Source: Phycisphaerae bacterium
Lineage (GTDB): Bacteria; Planctomycetota; Phycisphaerae; UBA1845; Fen-1342
DNA: 12,108 nt
Direction of reading: 5' to 3'
Assembly: GCA_020058145.1 (NCBI GenBank)
Contig: JAGVEP010000114.1
Coordinates: 1-12,108, forward strand
The translations under genes were made by a program, and so were the position numbers. A model generated the notes under the pieces. It was not told the DNA's origin, ran no database searches, and was given only the letters and a program-made list of their open reading frames with translations. Shown here one piece after another: positions 1 through 7,209 of the stretch; position 1 is the first letter of the stretch; every line of letters begins with the position of its first letter.

Positions 1-132
1 ACTGTGGTAGCCGCCCCGCGCGGCGCGGCTCCTGTCCGAGCCCCACGCGCCAGCGTGGGGTTTTCCGCGGAGCGCGCTGCGCGGACCCCAGGCTCGCGCC
101 TGAGGCTCGGACGGCAAGCTTTCCGCCACAGT
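1..132. repeat. Nested palindromic MITE-like element
   Basis: The ends are a perfect 7-bp inverted repeat (ACTGTGG at 1-7, CCACAGT at 126-132). Inside lie a 9-bp inverted repeat (GTCCGAGCC at 34-42, GGCTCGGAC at 104-112) and smaller hairpins at 41-48/53-60, 64-69/80-85 and 89-93/98-102, so the single strand could fold into a branched structure. No credible coding sequence crosses it. Nested terminal repeats without a transposase are typical of MITE- or REP-like elements. The element may extend left of base 1, so its true boundary is unknown. It ends 104 bp before the xdhC start. Confidence 0.5.
41..64 (+). terminator. Terminator-like hairpin inside the palindromic element
   Basis: A perfect 8-bp GC-rich stem (CCCCACGC at 41-48, GCGTGGGG at 53-60) with loop GCCA is followed by TTTT at 61-64, the form of a short rho-independent terminator for plus-strand transcripts entering from the left. 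The T-run is only four bases and the hairpin belongs to a larger repeat, so it may be just one arm of that element. Confidence 0.3.
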
Positions 133-236
133 TTTGGACTACACCCTTTTCGCGCGGGGCCGGACCGCGGAGTGTGCGACAGAAGCCAACGGCCGCTAGA
201 ATTCGGGCGATTCCGCCGTGGCGAATGAGAGGCGCG

Positions 237-1199
237 ATGAGCGAGTTGATTCCGGTACTTTCAGCACTGGTCGCGGACGCGGAGGCGGGGCGGCCGGCGG
301 CACTCTGCGTGGTGGTGGGCACGCAGGGGTCCACGCCGCAGGCACCGGGTGCGGCGATGCTGGTGCGGGCCGATTTTGGCACGCTCGGAACGCTGGGCGG
401 AGGGTGCATCGAGGCGGAAGTCCGCCGGCGGGCGTTTCAGCTCCTTCAGCAAGACCAGGCGGATTTGCTCCATTTCAACCTGGACCACGACTACGGGTGG
501 GATGACGGGCTGATTTGCGGAGGGCACATGTCCGTGGCGGTGCTGCCGGTCTCGGAGCGGATGGCACTTGAGCCTTTTCGGGAGGCGCTGGCACTCGCCC
601 GTGGGCGCCAGCCCGCGTCGGTTCCGCTGACGGTCAAGCACGAAGGTCGGCAGCTCGCGTATCGCTTGCACCTTGAGGTGCCCCCAACTCTACTGATTGC
701 CGGGGCCGGACACGTAGGGCAGGCGGTCGCGGTCCAGGCCGCGCGGCTCAACTTTCATGTCGTGGTCGTTGATGACCGGGCAGAGTACGCGTGCCGCGCG
801 CGGTTTCCCGACGGCGTGACGCTGGTAGTGGAGGACATCGGGCGGGCGTTACGCGCTTATCCGCTCGACGGCGGCTGTTACGTGGTGATCGTCACACGCG
901 GGCACCGCCACGACTTCCAGGCTCTCGACGCCGTGATTCGCCGCCCGGCCGGCTACCTCGGCCTGATCGGCAGCCGACGCAAGTCGCAGGCGATGCTCCG
1001 TGACCTGGCCGCGGCCGGCGTGCCGGCGGAAGCGCTGGCGCGGGTACACACTCCGATCGGGTTGCCAATCGGCGCAGTGACGGTGGCTGAAATCGCGGTG
1101 AGCATTGCGGCGGAACTGGTCCAGGTGCGGCGGCAAAGTCGCCCGACGTTGGTGGACGGGCCGGTCGAGACGGCGGACGCTACCGATTCAGCGTGTTGA
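237..1199 (+). CDS. xdhC: XdhC/CoxF-family molybdenum cofactor insertion protein
   Basis: This is a cytoplasmic maturation factor for xanthine-dehydrogenase-family enzymes; the family binds molybdenum cofactor, helps its sulfuration and delivers it to the Mo subunit. The 320-residue protein has the XdhC_CoxI N-terminal domain (VVGTQGSTPQAPGAAM at about 26-41, GGGCIEAEV with Cys57, CGGHMSV with Cys94) and a C-terminal Rossmann domain (GAGHVG at 156-161, then LIGSRRKSQAM and HTPIGLPIGAVTVAEIAVSI). Start 237 is preferred because GAGAGG lies four bases upstream and the family begins near here; in-frame ATGs at 174 and 225 would only add a poorly conserved extension. It is the only plus-strand gene, separated by several minus-strand genes from the enzyme it presumably serves (7933-11025 and 11966-12108). 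It converges on the acyl-CoA synthetase gene with 15 bp between stops and no clear terminator there. Confidence 0.92.
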   Translation: MSELIPVLSALVADAEAGRPAALCVVVGTQGSTPQAPGAAMLVRADFGTLGTLGGGCIEAEVRRRAFQLLQQDQADLLHFNLDHDYGWDDGLICGGHMSVAVLPVSERMALEPFREALALARGRQPASVPLTVKHEGRQLAYRLHLEVPPTLLIAGAGHVGQAVAVQAARLNFHVVVVDDRAEYACRARFPDGVTLVVEDIGRALRAYPLDGGCYVVIVTRGHRHDFQALDAVIRRPAGYLGLIGSRRKSQAMLRDLAAAGVPAEALARVHTPIGLPIGAVTVAEIAVSIAAELVQVRRQSRPTLVDGPVETADATDSAC

Positions 1200-1214
1200 C
1201 ATTCCGTGCCAACA

Positions 1215-3296
1215 TCAAAGCACGACGCGCACATCGACGGCCTTGGCGCCCGTGGGAAAGGCCAACACCGGATTGATGTCCAATTCACGGATGGCGGGTT
1301 GTTCCATCAGCATCTGAGAGACGCGCAGGAGTATTTCCACCAGCACCGGGAGGTCTACGCCGGGCTGATTTCGTGCGCCGGCCAACAGAGGGTACGCACG
1401 CAGCGACTCGATCATCTCGCGGGCCTCGCTCGAGGAGAGCGGCGCGAGCTTGGCGCTCACGTCCTTCAGCACCTCGACAAGAATGCCACCCAGGCCGAAC
1501 AAGAGCGCATGGCCGAGCCCTGGCATCTCCTTAGCCCCGACGATGACTTCGCGACCGCCCGGCACGTGTTCTTGCACCAATAATCGCGGTACCGCGGCGG
1601 CGAAGCGTGCGAAAAGACGCTCGGCGTGCGCGCGCAAGGCCGCGCTGTCCCGGATGTCGAGCACTACTGCGGCGCACTCCGTTTTGTGGACGATGCGCTC
1701 GGCATCCACCTTGAGCACGACGGGATAACCGAGCTCGTCCGCCGCGGACAGGCATTCGGCGGGATCGCCGGCGAGCCGGTAGCGGGGCACGGGAATCGCG
1801 TAGCAAGTCAGCAGCTCGTACCCCTCGACCGCGGAGAGGTACTGCCTTCCATTTTGCGCGGCTGCGGCGAGGATGGCGGTCGCGCGGGCCGTATCTACGT
1901 CGGCGAAGCGCGGCGGGCGCTCCGCCGGTCGCTTTAGGAAAGCCGCATAGCGTCCCAGGGCCGCGAGCACCCTGGCACCCGTCTCCGGCATGTCATACGT
2001 GGGCACCCCGGCCTCCCGGAGCACTTGCAGTGTCGCGGCCCAGCCGCGTTTCTCGGTCATCACCGTGGCCACGATCGGTTTACGCGACCCGCGGTTGGCC
2101 GCCGCGATCGCGCGTGCTACGCCTAGCGTATCCACGAAGAAGGGCGTAACGAAGTTCAGGAAGAGGGCGTCGATACCGTCGTCCGCGAGCAACGCTTGCA
2201 GGGCCGCGGCGAAGTGCTCGGGGCCTGCGGTCGCGAGTACGTCGATAGGGTTGTTAAGCGACGCTTCCGGATACAGCTTGTCGCGCAGAAACTCCACTGT
2301 CTGCGGCGAAGACGGCGGCATGACCATGCCGGCCTCGATCAACTCGTCGGTGGCGATGATCGCCGGTCCCCCGGTGTTGGCGATCATGCCGACGCGATTG
2401 CCCGCGGGTACGGGCTGGGAGGCGAACGCGATGGCGGACTGGCACAGCTCCTCAATGTTGCGGAAAGAAACCACGCCGGCTTTCTCGAACACCAGCTCGA
2501 TCGCGGTGTCCTGCTTCACCAGCCCGCCCGTGTGCGACGCCGCGGCCTGCGCGCCGGCGGCGGTGCGTCCGGCCTTCATCGCCAGGATCGGTTTATGGCG
2601 CGCCACGCGGGTGGCGACTTCGAGGAACGCGCGCGGGTCGGACAGGCTCTCGATGTAAACGACAATCACCCGCGTCTGCTCGTCCGCGCCGTAGTGCTGG
2701 ACAATCTCCGGGATCGAGACGTCGCAGGCGTTGCCGTTGCTGGCGTACAGCCGCACCCCGACGCCCAGCTCGGTAATGCGCTGGTTGATGACCTCGCCGA
2801 CGCCGCCACTTTGGGCAATGATCGAGATGTGCCCGGGCGACGGCCGGGTGAAGGTGAAGTTGCAGTAGGCCCGGATGGCGGGGTCGGTGTTGATGATGCC
2901 CTGGCAGTTCGGGCCGAAGACGCGAATCCCCGTCTGCCGGGCGAGCGCGACAAGCTGGTCCTCGAGCGCCGCGCCTTCCGGGCCGATCTCGCGGAAGCCG
3001 GCCGTGTTCACGATGACCGCCTGGACGCCTTTTGTGGCGCAATCGCGGATGCAGTCCGGGACAAGCGTGTTCTTGACGACGATGTGGGCGACATCGACGG
3101 GTCCGGGCGTGTCCCGGATGGACGGGTAGGCCGGCAGTCCGCGGATCTCACCACCTTTCGGGTTGACCGGGTAGATGGGGCCCGCGTACCCGAAGTCGAG
3201 CAGGTTTTGGATGATGCGATAACCGATGGTCAGCTCGCGGTTGGAAGCCCCGATGACCGCCACCGCACGCGGCGAGAACAATGCGTCCAGTCCCAT
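1215..3296 (-). CDS. ADP-forming acetate/acyl-CoA synthetase, fused alpha-beta chain
   Basis: This cytoplasmic enzyme interconverts acyl-CoA + ADP + phosphate with acid + CoA + ATP. The 693-residue protein has the fused layout: CoA-binding Rossmann domain (AVAVIGAS at 11-18, GPNCQGIIN at 128-136), succinyl-CoA-ligase-like domain with SHTGG at 254-258, where His255 matches the phospho-histidine of the family, and a C-terminal ATP-grasp domain from about 485 (GYPVVLKVDAERIVHKTE, GLGGILVEVLKDVSAKLAP, ELDINP at 671-676). GGAG lies eight bases before the ATG and nothing is missing. Substrate cannot be read from sequence: acetate, other short acids and aryl acids are all possible in this family. 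Upstream neighbours on the same strand are an HTH/GIY-YIG gene and a dehydratase-type activator with its partner, which hints at a role in acyl-CoA metabolism. Confidence 0.92.
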   Translation of the reverse strand: MGLDALFSPRAVAVIGASNRELTIGYRIIQNLLDFGYAGPIYPVNPKGGEIRGLPAYPSIRDTPGPVDVAHIVVKNTLVPDCIRDCATKGVQAVIVNTAGFREIGPEGAALEDQLVALARQTGIRVFGPNCQGIINTDPAIRAYCNFTFTRPSPGHISIIAQSGGVGEVINQRITELGVGVRLYASNGNACDVSIPEIVQHYGADEQTRVIVVYIESLSDPRAFLEVATRVARHKPILAMKAGRTAAGAQAAASHTGGLVKQDTAIELVFEKAGVVSFRNIEELCQSAIAFASQPVPAGNRVGMIANTGGPAIIATDELIEAGMVMPPSSPQTVEFLRDKLYPEASLNNPIDVLATAGPEHFAAALQALLADDGIDALFLNFVTPFFVDTLGVARAIAAANRGSRKPIVATVMTEKRGWAATLQVLREAGVPTYDMPETGARVLAALGRYAAFLKRPAERPPRFADVDTARATAILAAAAQNGRQYLSAVEGYELLTCYAIPVPRYRLAGDPAECLSAADELGYPVVLKVDAERIVHKTECAAVVLDIRDSAALRAHAERLFARFAAAVPRLLVQEHVPGGREVIVGAKEMPGLGHALLFGLGGILVEVLKDVSAKLAPLSSSEAREMIESLRAYPLLAGARNQPGVDLPVLVEILLRVSQMLMEQPAIRELDINPVLAFPTGAKAVDVRVVL

Positions 3297-3314
3297 CGTG
3301 CAATCTCCAAGTAC

Positions 3315-3331
3315 GGCTCAGCCGCTGAGCC
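3315..3331. promoter_or_regulatory. Short perfect palindrome upstream of the acyl-CoA synthetase gene
   Basis: GGCTCAG (3315-3321) and CTGAGCC (3325-3331) form a perfect 7-bp inverted repeat around CCG. It lies 19-35 bases upstream of the synthetase ATG, just before its ribosome binding site, in the 88-bp gap after the GIY-YIG gene. There is no T-run on either strand, so a terminator is unlikely; an operator or a 5'-leader hairpin is more plausible. It is the only notable structure in this gap. Confidence 0.3.
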
Positions 3332-3384
3332 CTCGTCTCTCGCAGGCGTTGCTGACGTGCTTGCGTATCCCGGACGGATTCTCG

Positions 3385-3975
3385 TCACGGACAGTTGCGC
3401 TCCGGCTGTGTGATATCGGCCAGGCTGACATTGTGCGCGACATCTGGCATCAGCTTGAAGAACTCCTCAGCTTTACGGGCAACCGCTTCGACGTCATCAC
3501 ATTCAAAAACTTCGTTCTTGATCAACCTGCATGAGCCTATCGTCACGCATTCAATGGCTGTCTGTTCCCAACTGCGCTTGCAGGGCCATCGTTTGAAGCA
3601 CACGGCCGTTGGGGCAGATGTTTGATGTTGCGCGAGACGTTCGCGCACGTTTGTCGCGAATCCCAGCTTTATTCGCTTGGGATCAAGGTCCGGCACGAGC
3701 TGGATGATGTAGAAGTACCCCGTATCTCCCTGAACCTCTTGGGCTGGCTTGCTGTCCGTACCGAAAGTATGTTGACGCTCTCGCAGGATGATCTCGGCCT
3801 CCTCTTTCGAGAACGTCAGGGGGGCGGGGCCAGCGCCGGAGTCGCGCGTATGGACCTTTCGGCCGGCAAAGCCGTGGATTCTTCCCACTTTCTGGACGTA
3901 CTTGCGCGCGTGGGAGCGCGTCAAGCCCAACCTCTTTGCCAGTTCCTTCAGTGTGATGCGTTCCGAGTCCGGCAT
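3385..3975 (-). CDS. HTH plus GIY-YIG nuclease-like protein (T5orf172/Mug113 type)
   Basis: This 196-residue protein has two parts. Residues about 8-31 (TLKELAKRLGLTRSHARKYV) look like a helix-turn-helix DNA-binding segment. Residues about 86-172 resemble the GIY-YIG domain of the T5orf172/Mug113 group: GYFYIIQL at 86-93, KLGFATNVRERL at 103-114 with arginines 111 and 113, and Glu137 in SWEQTAIE at the place of the metal-binding glutamate. The usual second motif KIGYT reads KLGFA, so its tyrosine is a phenylalanine; activity may be altered but the key Arg and Glu positions are kept. It would cut or bind DNA; the target is unknown. It interrupts an otherwise metabolic gene run between the activator (70 bp upstream) and the acyl-CoA synthetase (88 bp downstream), consistent with a homing- or defence-like insertion. 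GGAAGGTGGG precedes the chosen ATG. Confidence 0.68.
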   Translation of the reverse strand: MPDSERITLKELAKRLGLTRSHARKYVQKVGRIHGFAGRKVHTRDSGAGPAPLTFSKEEAEIILRERQHTFGTDSKPAQEVQGDTGYFYIIQLVPDLDPKRIKLGFATNVRERLAQHQTSAPTAVCFKRWPCKRSWEQTAIECVTIGSCRLIKNEVFECDDVEAVARKAEEFFKLMPDVAHNVSLADITQPERNCP

Positions 3976-4045
3976 ATACTACCCACCTTCCTGTACGAGG
4001 CTCGTGAATCACTCCGCCTTCCGGTTGCCCGTCCTTGTGCAGGCA

Positions 4046-4816
4046 TCATGTTTCCCGTGCGATCAGCGCCGCCCCGAACGCACCAGTGTACTGCGGGTAC
4101 TCCGGGACGAATACCTCTCGCCGCAGCGCAGCGGACACCAGCTCGACGATCAGCGCGTTATGTGCCACGACGCCGCCGGTCATCACGACTTCACCAGCCA
4201 GCGGGTCCATTTCGAGGATGCGTTTGACGACCGAGCGGAACGCCGCACGCGCGAGTTCGGGCAGCGGCGTACCGCGCGCGATCCACGCGAGCAGCTCGGT
4301 CTTGGCAAACACGGTGCAGAACGAGCCCAGCTCGACGTTCCCGGTTCCCTGGCGGGCCAGCTCATTCAGAGCCGCGAGCGGGGTGCCCAATTGGCCGGCG
4401 ATTTCCTCCAGGAAGGCGCCAGTGCCGGCGGCGCACTTGCGATTCATGCGGAAGCTGCGCCGCGCGCCAGTTTCCTCCAGGAGGATTACCTTGTTGTCCT
4501 GACCGCCGATGTCGATGATGGTGATCGCGCGGGGGAAGCTCGCGTAGCACCCGCGGGCGTGGCACGTGATCTCGGTGACAGACGTGCTCGCGAAGTCCAC
4601 GCGATGGCGGCCGTAACCGGTGGCCACGGTGCGCTCGATGTCGCACGCCGCCAGGCCCACGGACGTGAGGACCTCGTCGCGGCACGCTTTGGCGGCCGCC
4701 GCGAAGTCCGCGCCGGACTTGCACAGCGCGCGGGCCTGCACGCGCTCACCGTCGAGCAGAACGGCTTTCGTCGCCGAGGCACCGATGTCCAAACCCAAAG
4801 ACCAGCGGCTCGTCAT
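4046..4816 (-). CDS. 2-hydroxyacyl-CoA dehydratase activator (BadF/BadG/BcrA/BcrD/HgdC ATPase family)
   Basis: A homodimeric iron-sulfur ATPase of the ASKHA fold: ATP binding and hydrolysis drive transfer of one low-potential electron to a partner dehydratase or reductase. In the 256-residue protein the phosphate-1 loop is GLDIGASATK (8-17), phosphate-2 is DIGGQD (102-107) and a third nucleotide loop is MTGGVVAHN (212-220). Cys128 in MNRKCAAGTG and Cys167 in GSFCTVFAKTE match the two cysteines that hold the single [4Fe-4S] cluster at the dimer interface of HgdC. Length is normal for a single-domain activator. Only six bases separate it from the stop of the D-component-like gene upstream, and its ribosome binding region overlaps that gap, so the two are surely co-transcribed and work as a pair. 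Confidence 0.9.
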   Translation of the reverse strand: MTSRWSLGLDIGASATKAVLLDGERVQARALCKSGADFAAAAKACRDEVLTSVGLAACDIERTVATGYGRHRVDFASTSVTEITCHARGCYASFPRAITIIDIGGQDNKVILLEETGARRSFRMNRKCAAGTGAFLEEIAGQLGTPLAALNELARQGTGNVELGSFCTVFAKTELLAWIARGTPLPELARAAFRSVVKRILEMDPLAGEVVMTGGVVAHNALIVELVSAALRREVFVPEYPQYTGAFGAALIARET

Positions 4817-4822
4817 GGGCGC

Positions 4823-6070
4823 TCACCGCTTTTCAGCAAGCTGTTCAACGAAGGCTTCGATTTGCGTCCTGGTCTGCTCGTCGGAATAGCAGCGCAGGTC
4901 GTTTAGATCACCTGAAATCGTGATCGAGGGTACGCCGAGGCGCTCCTGAAGACGCTGCGGCATTCCGTGGCGGCAATTCGTGTTGTTCGGGCAGGTCTTC
5001 GCGTCGTGGAATACGAGGCCGTCGACGGCAAAAGTCGCGATCATCTGCTCGAGGTACTTTTCCTTGTAAGGGTCCGAGCGCACGATAAACAGCTCGGTGT
5101 AGGCACGCGCCATGGACCGGAATGGATCGTCGGGGTCCAAGGCGTTGAAGATCCACGAGTTGGCATACGTGCTGGCGACGACGCAGGTCCGCAGCTCGAG
5201 GAACAGTGTCGCCAGGTCGCGCAGGCGGCCCCAGATCGGCATGCCGTCCCAATACAGCCGGTGCTGCTCGTTCGCAACGGCGGCCACACCGTCCGCGATG
5301 CGCGCCTTCAACTCGGCGAGTAGCGCGCGGTAGTAGTCGAGCGCTACCTGCGTGCCGCGCAGGACGACCGCCGGGGCCATGTGAATCGTGCTATCGAAGA
5401 ACGTCAGCGGCGACGGAACGGCCGCGGCTGTCTCCAGCACTTCCTTCCACAGGTCGGAGCACTGCCGCGAGAGCCGCACGGTTTCGCGCAGGCGCTCCGG
5501 GTCGAGTCGGGCACCGGCGATTTCTTCGAGCGGCGGAACGAGCGCCTCCAACTGCCCGGCGATGCCGGCCACGTGTACGTCGGTCACTTCGCCCACGCCG
5601 CGGTAACACTCGACGCCGAGCACCGGCCGGGACCAGCGCTGCCCGTACCAGGCGAACCAGTCCTGCACGTCGCGGCACTGGTTGGTGTTGTAGACCAGCA
5701 CGTCGGGCTTCGGGATCGCGGTAATGCCCTCGTAGGCGGCACTCAGCGGCGTGCGGTTTTGCAGGCAGGCACCGATGTCACTCGTCAGGTAAGAACAGAC
5801 CTCCGGGGAGTACCCGATGGCGTTGGCGGTGGGGATGGTCTCGGTCGCCATGCGGCTGGCGCCGAGCATGGCGCCGTGGTTTTCGGGAAAGTAGACCAGA
5901 AACCCCATCGCGCGCAGCAATTCCGCCGGCCCAACGCTGGTACACCAGGCAATTTTCGGGTGCCCGGCCTTGACCGCTTGATCCAACTCGTAGAAGTGAT
6001 CCGCCAGCAGCTTCCGCAGCGTCCCCGCCGCGGCGAGCTTCTTGATTTCGACCGCCTTGGCCTCAGCCAT
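4823..6070 (-). CDS. 2-hydroxyacyl-CoA dehydratase D-component / benzoyl-CoA reductase BcrC-like protein
   Basis: A 415-residue iron-sulfur protein of the HgdB/FldC/BcrC family, which receives an electron from an ASKHA activator and uses it for a radical reduction or dehydration, usually on a CoA thioester. Typical features are WCTSVGPAELLRAMGF (Cys43), CSYLTSDIGA (Cys92), NTNQCRDVQDWF (Cys132) and a C-terminal HDAKTCPNNTNCRHG (Cys360, Cys366). The start is placed at 6070 because GAGGA lies seven bases upstream; an in-frame ATG at 6136 would add 22 unconserved residues. Known dehydratases have two related subunits; here there is one plus the activator, and the next gene upstream is unrelated. 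It may act as a homodimer like the double-cubane cluster proteins of this superfamily, or pair with a subunit encoded elsewhere. Substrate is not deducible. Confidence 0.85.
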   Translation of the reverse strand: MAEAKAVEIKKLAAAGTLRKLLADHFYELDQAVKAGHPKIAWCTSVGPAELLRAMGFLVYFPENHGAMLGASRMATETIPTANAIGYSPEVCSYLTSDIGACLQNRTPLSAAYEGITAIPKPDVLVYNTNQCRDVQDWFAWYGQRWSRPVLGVECYRGVGEVTDVHVAGIAGQLEALVPPLEEIAGARLDPERLRETVRLSRQCSDLWKEVLETAAAVPSPLTFFDSTIHMAPAVVLRGTQVALDYYRALLAELKARIADGVAAVANEQHRLYWDGMPIWGRLRDLATLFLELRTCVVASTYANSWIFNALDPDDPFRSMARAYTELFIVRSDPYKEKYLEQMIATFAVDGLVFHDAKTCPNNTNCRHGMPQRLQERLGVPSITISGDLNDLRCYSDEQTRTQIEAFVEQLAEKR

Positions 6071-6132
6071 CCCTAAGTCCTCGTTACCTCTTCTTGTTCG
6101 ACCGTCTTTTCCTTGACGCCTAACCACCAAGC

Positions 6133-6213
6133 TCACCTGCCACGGCGGTTGGTGAGACAGTGAACCCCGAAAACGCTATCTGCCGCCGCGGTCAGGTGCA
6201 GCGCCGGGTTTGG
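6133..6213. repeat. Dispersed repeat (NPALHLTAAA type) overlapping the end of the Abi-alpha gene
   Basis: Read on the minus strand in a frame not used by the gene, 6170-6211 gives NPALHLTAAADSVF, a string I recognise as a translated dispersed repeat in planctomycete-like genomes. It contains a 6-bp inverted repeat CTCACC (6132-6137)/GGTGAG (6151-6156). It covers the last dozen codons of the Abi-alpha gene and part of the 105-bp gap before the D-component-like gene. Identification is from memory of the pattern, and only one copy is in the window. Confidence 0.4.
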
Positions 6214-6904
6214 CGCTCTGCTTCTCATCGCGGCGGTAGTATGCGAGCGGATCGCCCTCGAACCGATGGCAAGCGTCGCAAAAAGCGATCCCGTACTCAC
6301 TGATACGGTACCCCTGATGGGCCGCACTGTCTTCAAAGAAGGTTGACACGGGATGCTTCGCTGGCGCCTGATAACCCGTATGCTGGATGATGCCCAGCCG
6401 ATTGAGGTTGAGGCAACACAGGTATGCGGTGTTTTCCGAGCCCCCAAGGAACTTGCCCACCGTTGCCACGGTCAGGACTCCACCTCGGAGGCCGAGCGAT
6501 CGGTAGTGCTCGTCAGAAGCCAGTTTCCTGAACTCGATCATCACTCTGGCATCAAGCGGCGACAGTTGCCCCAGGACTTTGGGGAAGGAAGGATGCACCC
6601 TGTCCTGCGTTTTGCTGTCGAGATGAGACGCCAAGAGCGACGCGAACATGTCCGAGAGTTGCTCGTCTTCGACTTTGCTCCCTTCATCCAAGATAGGGAC
6701 GAAGATGTCGGGCAGCACTTTTCCCGGATCGACTTTCTGCTCCTCCAGCCAGGACTTTGCCTTGAGCATAAGGCGAATCTGGTTCTTCAACCGCCAGTAT
6801 CCGATAGTATCGGAGAGAATCCCGCCGATTTCTCCAAGCGGTTTCAACAGTACTGCGTCGGCGAACCCTTTTGCGGCTTCAAGAGCAGTGCTGATCGGTT
6901 CCAT
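6176..6904 (-). CDS. Abi-alpha (DUF4393) family protein, putative abortive-infection component
   Basis: The 242-residue protein matches the Abi-alpha/DUF4393 pattern: an N-terminal segment rich in small residues (KPLGEIGGILSDTIGYWRLK, about 21-40), a helix running into LPDIFVPILDEGSKVEDEQL (about 64-83), MFASLLAS and then HPSFPKVLGQLSPLDARVM (104-122), followed by a predicted winged-helix-like region (LNRLGII at 168-174; GYRISEYGIAFCDAC at 198-212). The family is linked to phage exclusion, but the mechanism is not known to me. No signal peptide is seen. Start 6904 is supported by AAGGAG seven bases upstream; an ATG at 6949 is less likely. The last residues (KPGAAPDRGGR) lie in a dispersed repeat and are probably acquired. 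It is on the same strand as the dehydratase-like operon but 105 bp before it, so co-transcription is possible rather than certain. Confidence 0.72.
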   Translation of the reverse strand: MEPISTALEAAKGFADAVLLKPLGEIGGILSDTIGYWRLKNQIRLMLKAKSWLEEQKVDPGKVLPDIFVPILDEGSKVEDEQLSDMFASLLASHLDSKTQDRVHPSFPKVLGQLSPLDARVMIEFRKLASDEHYRSLGLRGGVLTVATVGKFLGGSENTAYLCCLNLNRLGIIQHTGYQAPAKHPVSTFFEDSAAHQGYRISEYGIAFCDACHRFEGDPLAYYRRDEKQSAKPGAAPDRGGR

Positions 6905-6917
6905 TCGCGAACTCCTT

Positions 6918-6980
6918 TTGCCAAGTGTGTGACAAAGTATTCGCTGCACGGAGGCAAATCTCTAAACTTGCCAGGCAAAT
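6918..6980. promoter_or_regulatory. Cluster of TTGCC/GGCAA half-sites upstream of the Abi-alpha gene
   Basis: Four half-sites lie in 61 bp: TTGCC at 6918-6922, GGCAA at 6953-6957, TTGCC at 6968-6972 and GGCAA at 6974-6978. The last two form the 11-bp palindrome TTGCCAGGCAA. AGGCAAAT recurs exactly at 6952-6959 and 6973-6980, 21 bp apart, i.e. on the same helix face. The cluster is directly upstream of the Abi-alpha start (6904). This is the geometry of a repressor-binding region; the binder is unknown. Confidence 0.35.
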
Positions 6981-7024
6981 GCTGGATCGGGATGCCTCTG
7001 CCGCCGAACAATAATTACATTGAG

Positions 7025-7061
7025 CCGCATAAGATGCGGAACTTCGATTTCCTTTCCGCAT
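7025..7061. promoter_or_regulatory. Mutually exclusive hairpins
   Basis: CCGCAT (7025-7030) can pair with ATGCGG (7034-7039) over a 3-base loop, or the segment ATGCGGAA (7034-7041) can pair with TTCCGCAT (7054-7061) over a 12-base loop. The two folds exclude each other, as in an attenuator or a three-part operator. It lies about 120 bp upstream of the Abi-alpha start. Function is unproven. Confidence 0.25.
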
Positions 7062-7209
7062 AATACGCCGTCGATCTACCCGGCAGGACTGCGTTAATCA
7101 CTGCAACCTCAATCACTTCCGTCCCATACAGTTATTTATACTGGCGTCCTATACGGATCGGCACAATAACCTCTGCGCTGACCTCATAGCCCGTCAACCG
7201 GGCTGCCGG

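Noticed and set aside
1190..1216. Bidirectional terminator between the convergent genes
   Set aside because: Only an imperfect 4-6 bp GTTG/CAAC pairing without a T-run is visible in the 15-bp gap; not enough for a call.
2196..3413. 405-codon open frame on the plus strand
   Set aside because: Antisense to the acyl-CoA synthetase gene, whose motifs and start are clear; the translation has no recognisable domain.
3788..4906. 372-codon open frame on the plus strand
   Set aside because: Antisense to the activator gene and the ends of its neighbours; low-complexity composition typical of a shadow frame.
6879..7061. 60-codon minus-strand frame upstream of and overlapping the Abi-alpha start
   Set aside because: No ribosome site or recognisable motif, and it overlaps the better supported start at 6904 out of frame.
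7132..7200. Fragment of a DUF4433/DarT-like protein (EVSAEVIVPIRIGRQYK)
   Set aside because: It reads like a protein C-terminus but is about 20 residues long and the resemblance is too weak for a named call; only mentioned within the gene-free stretch.
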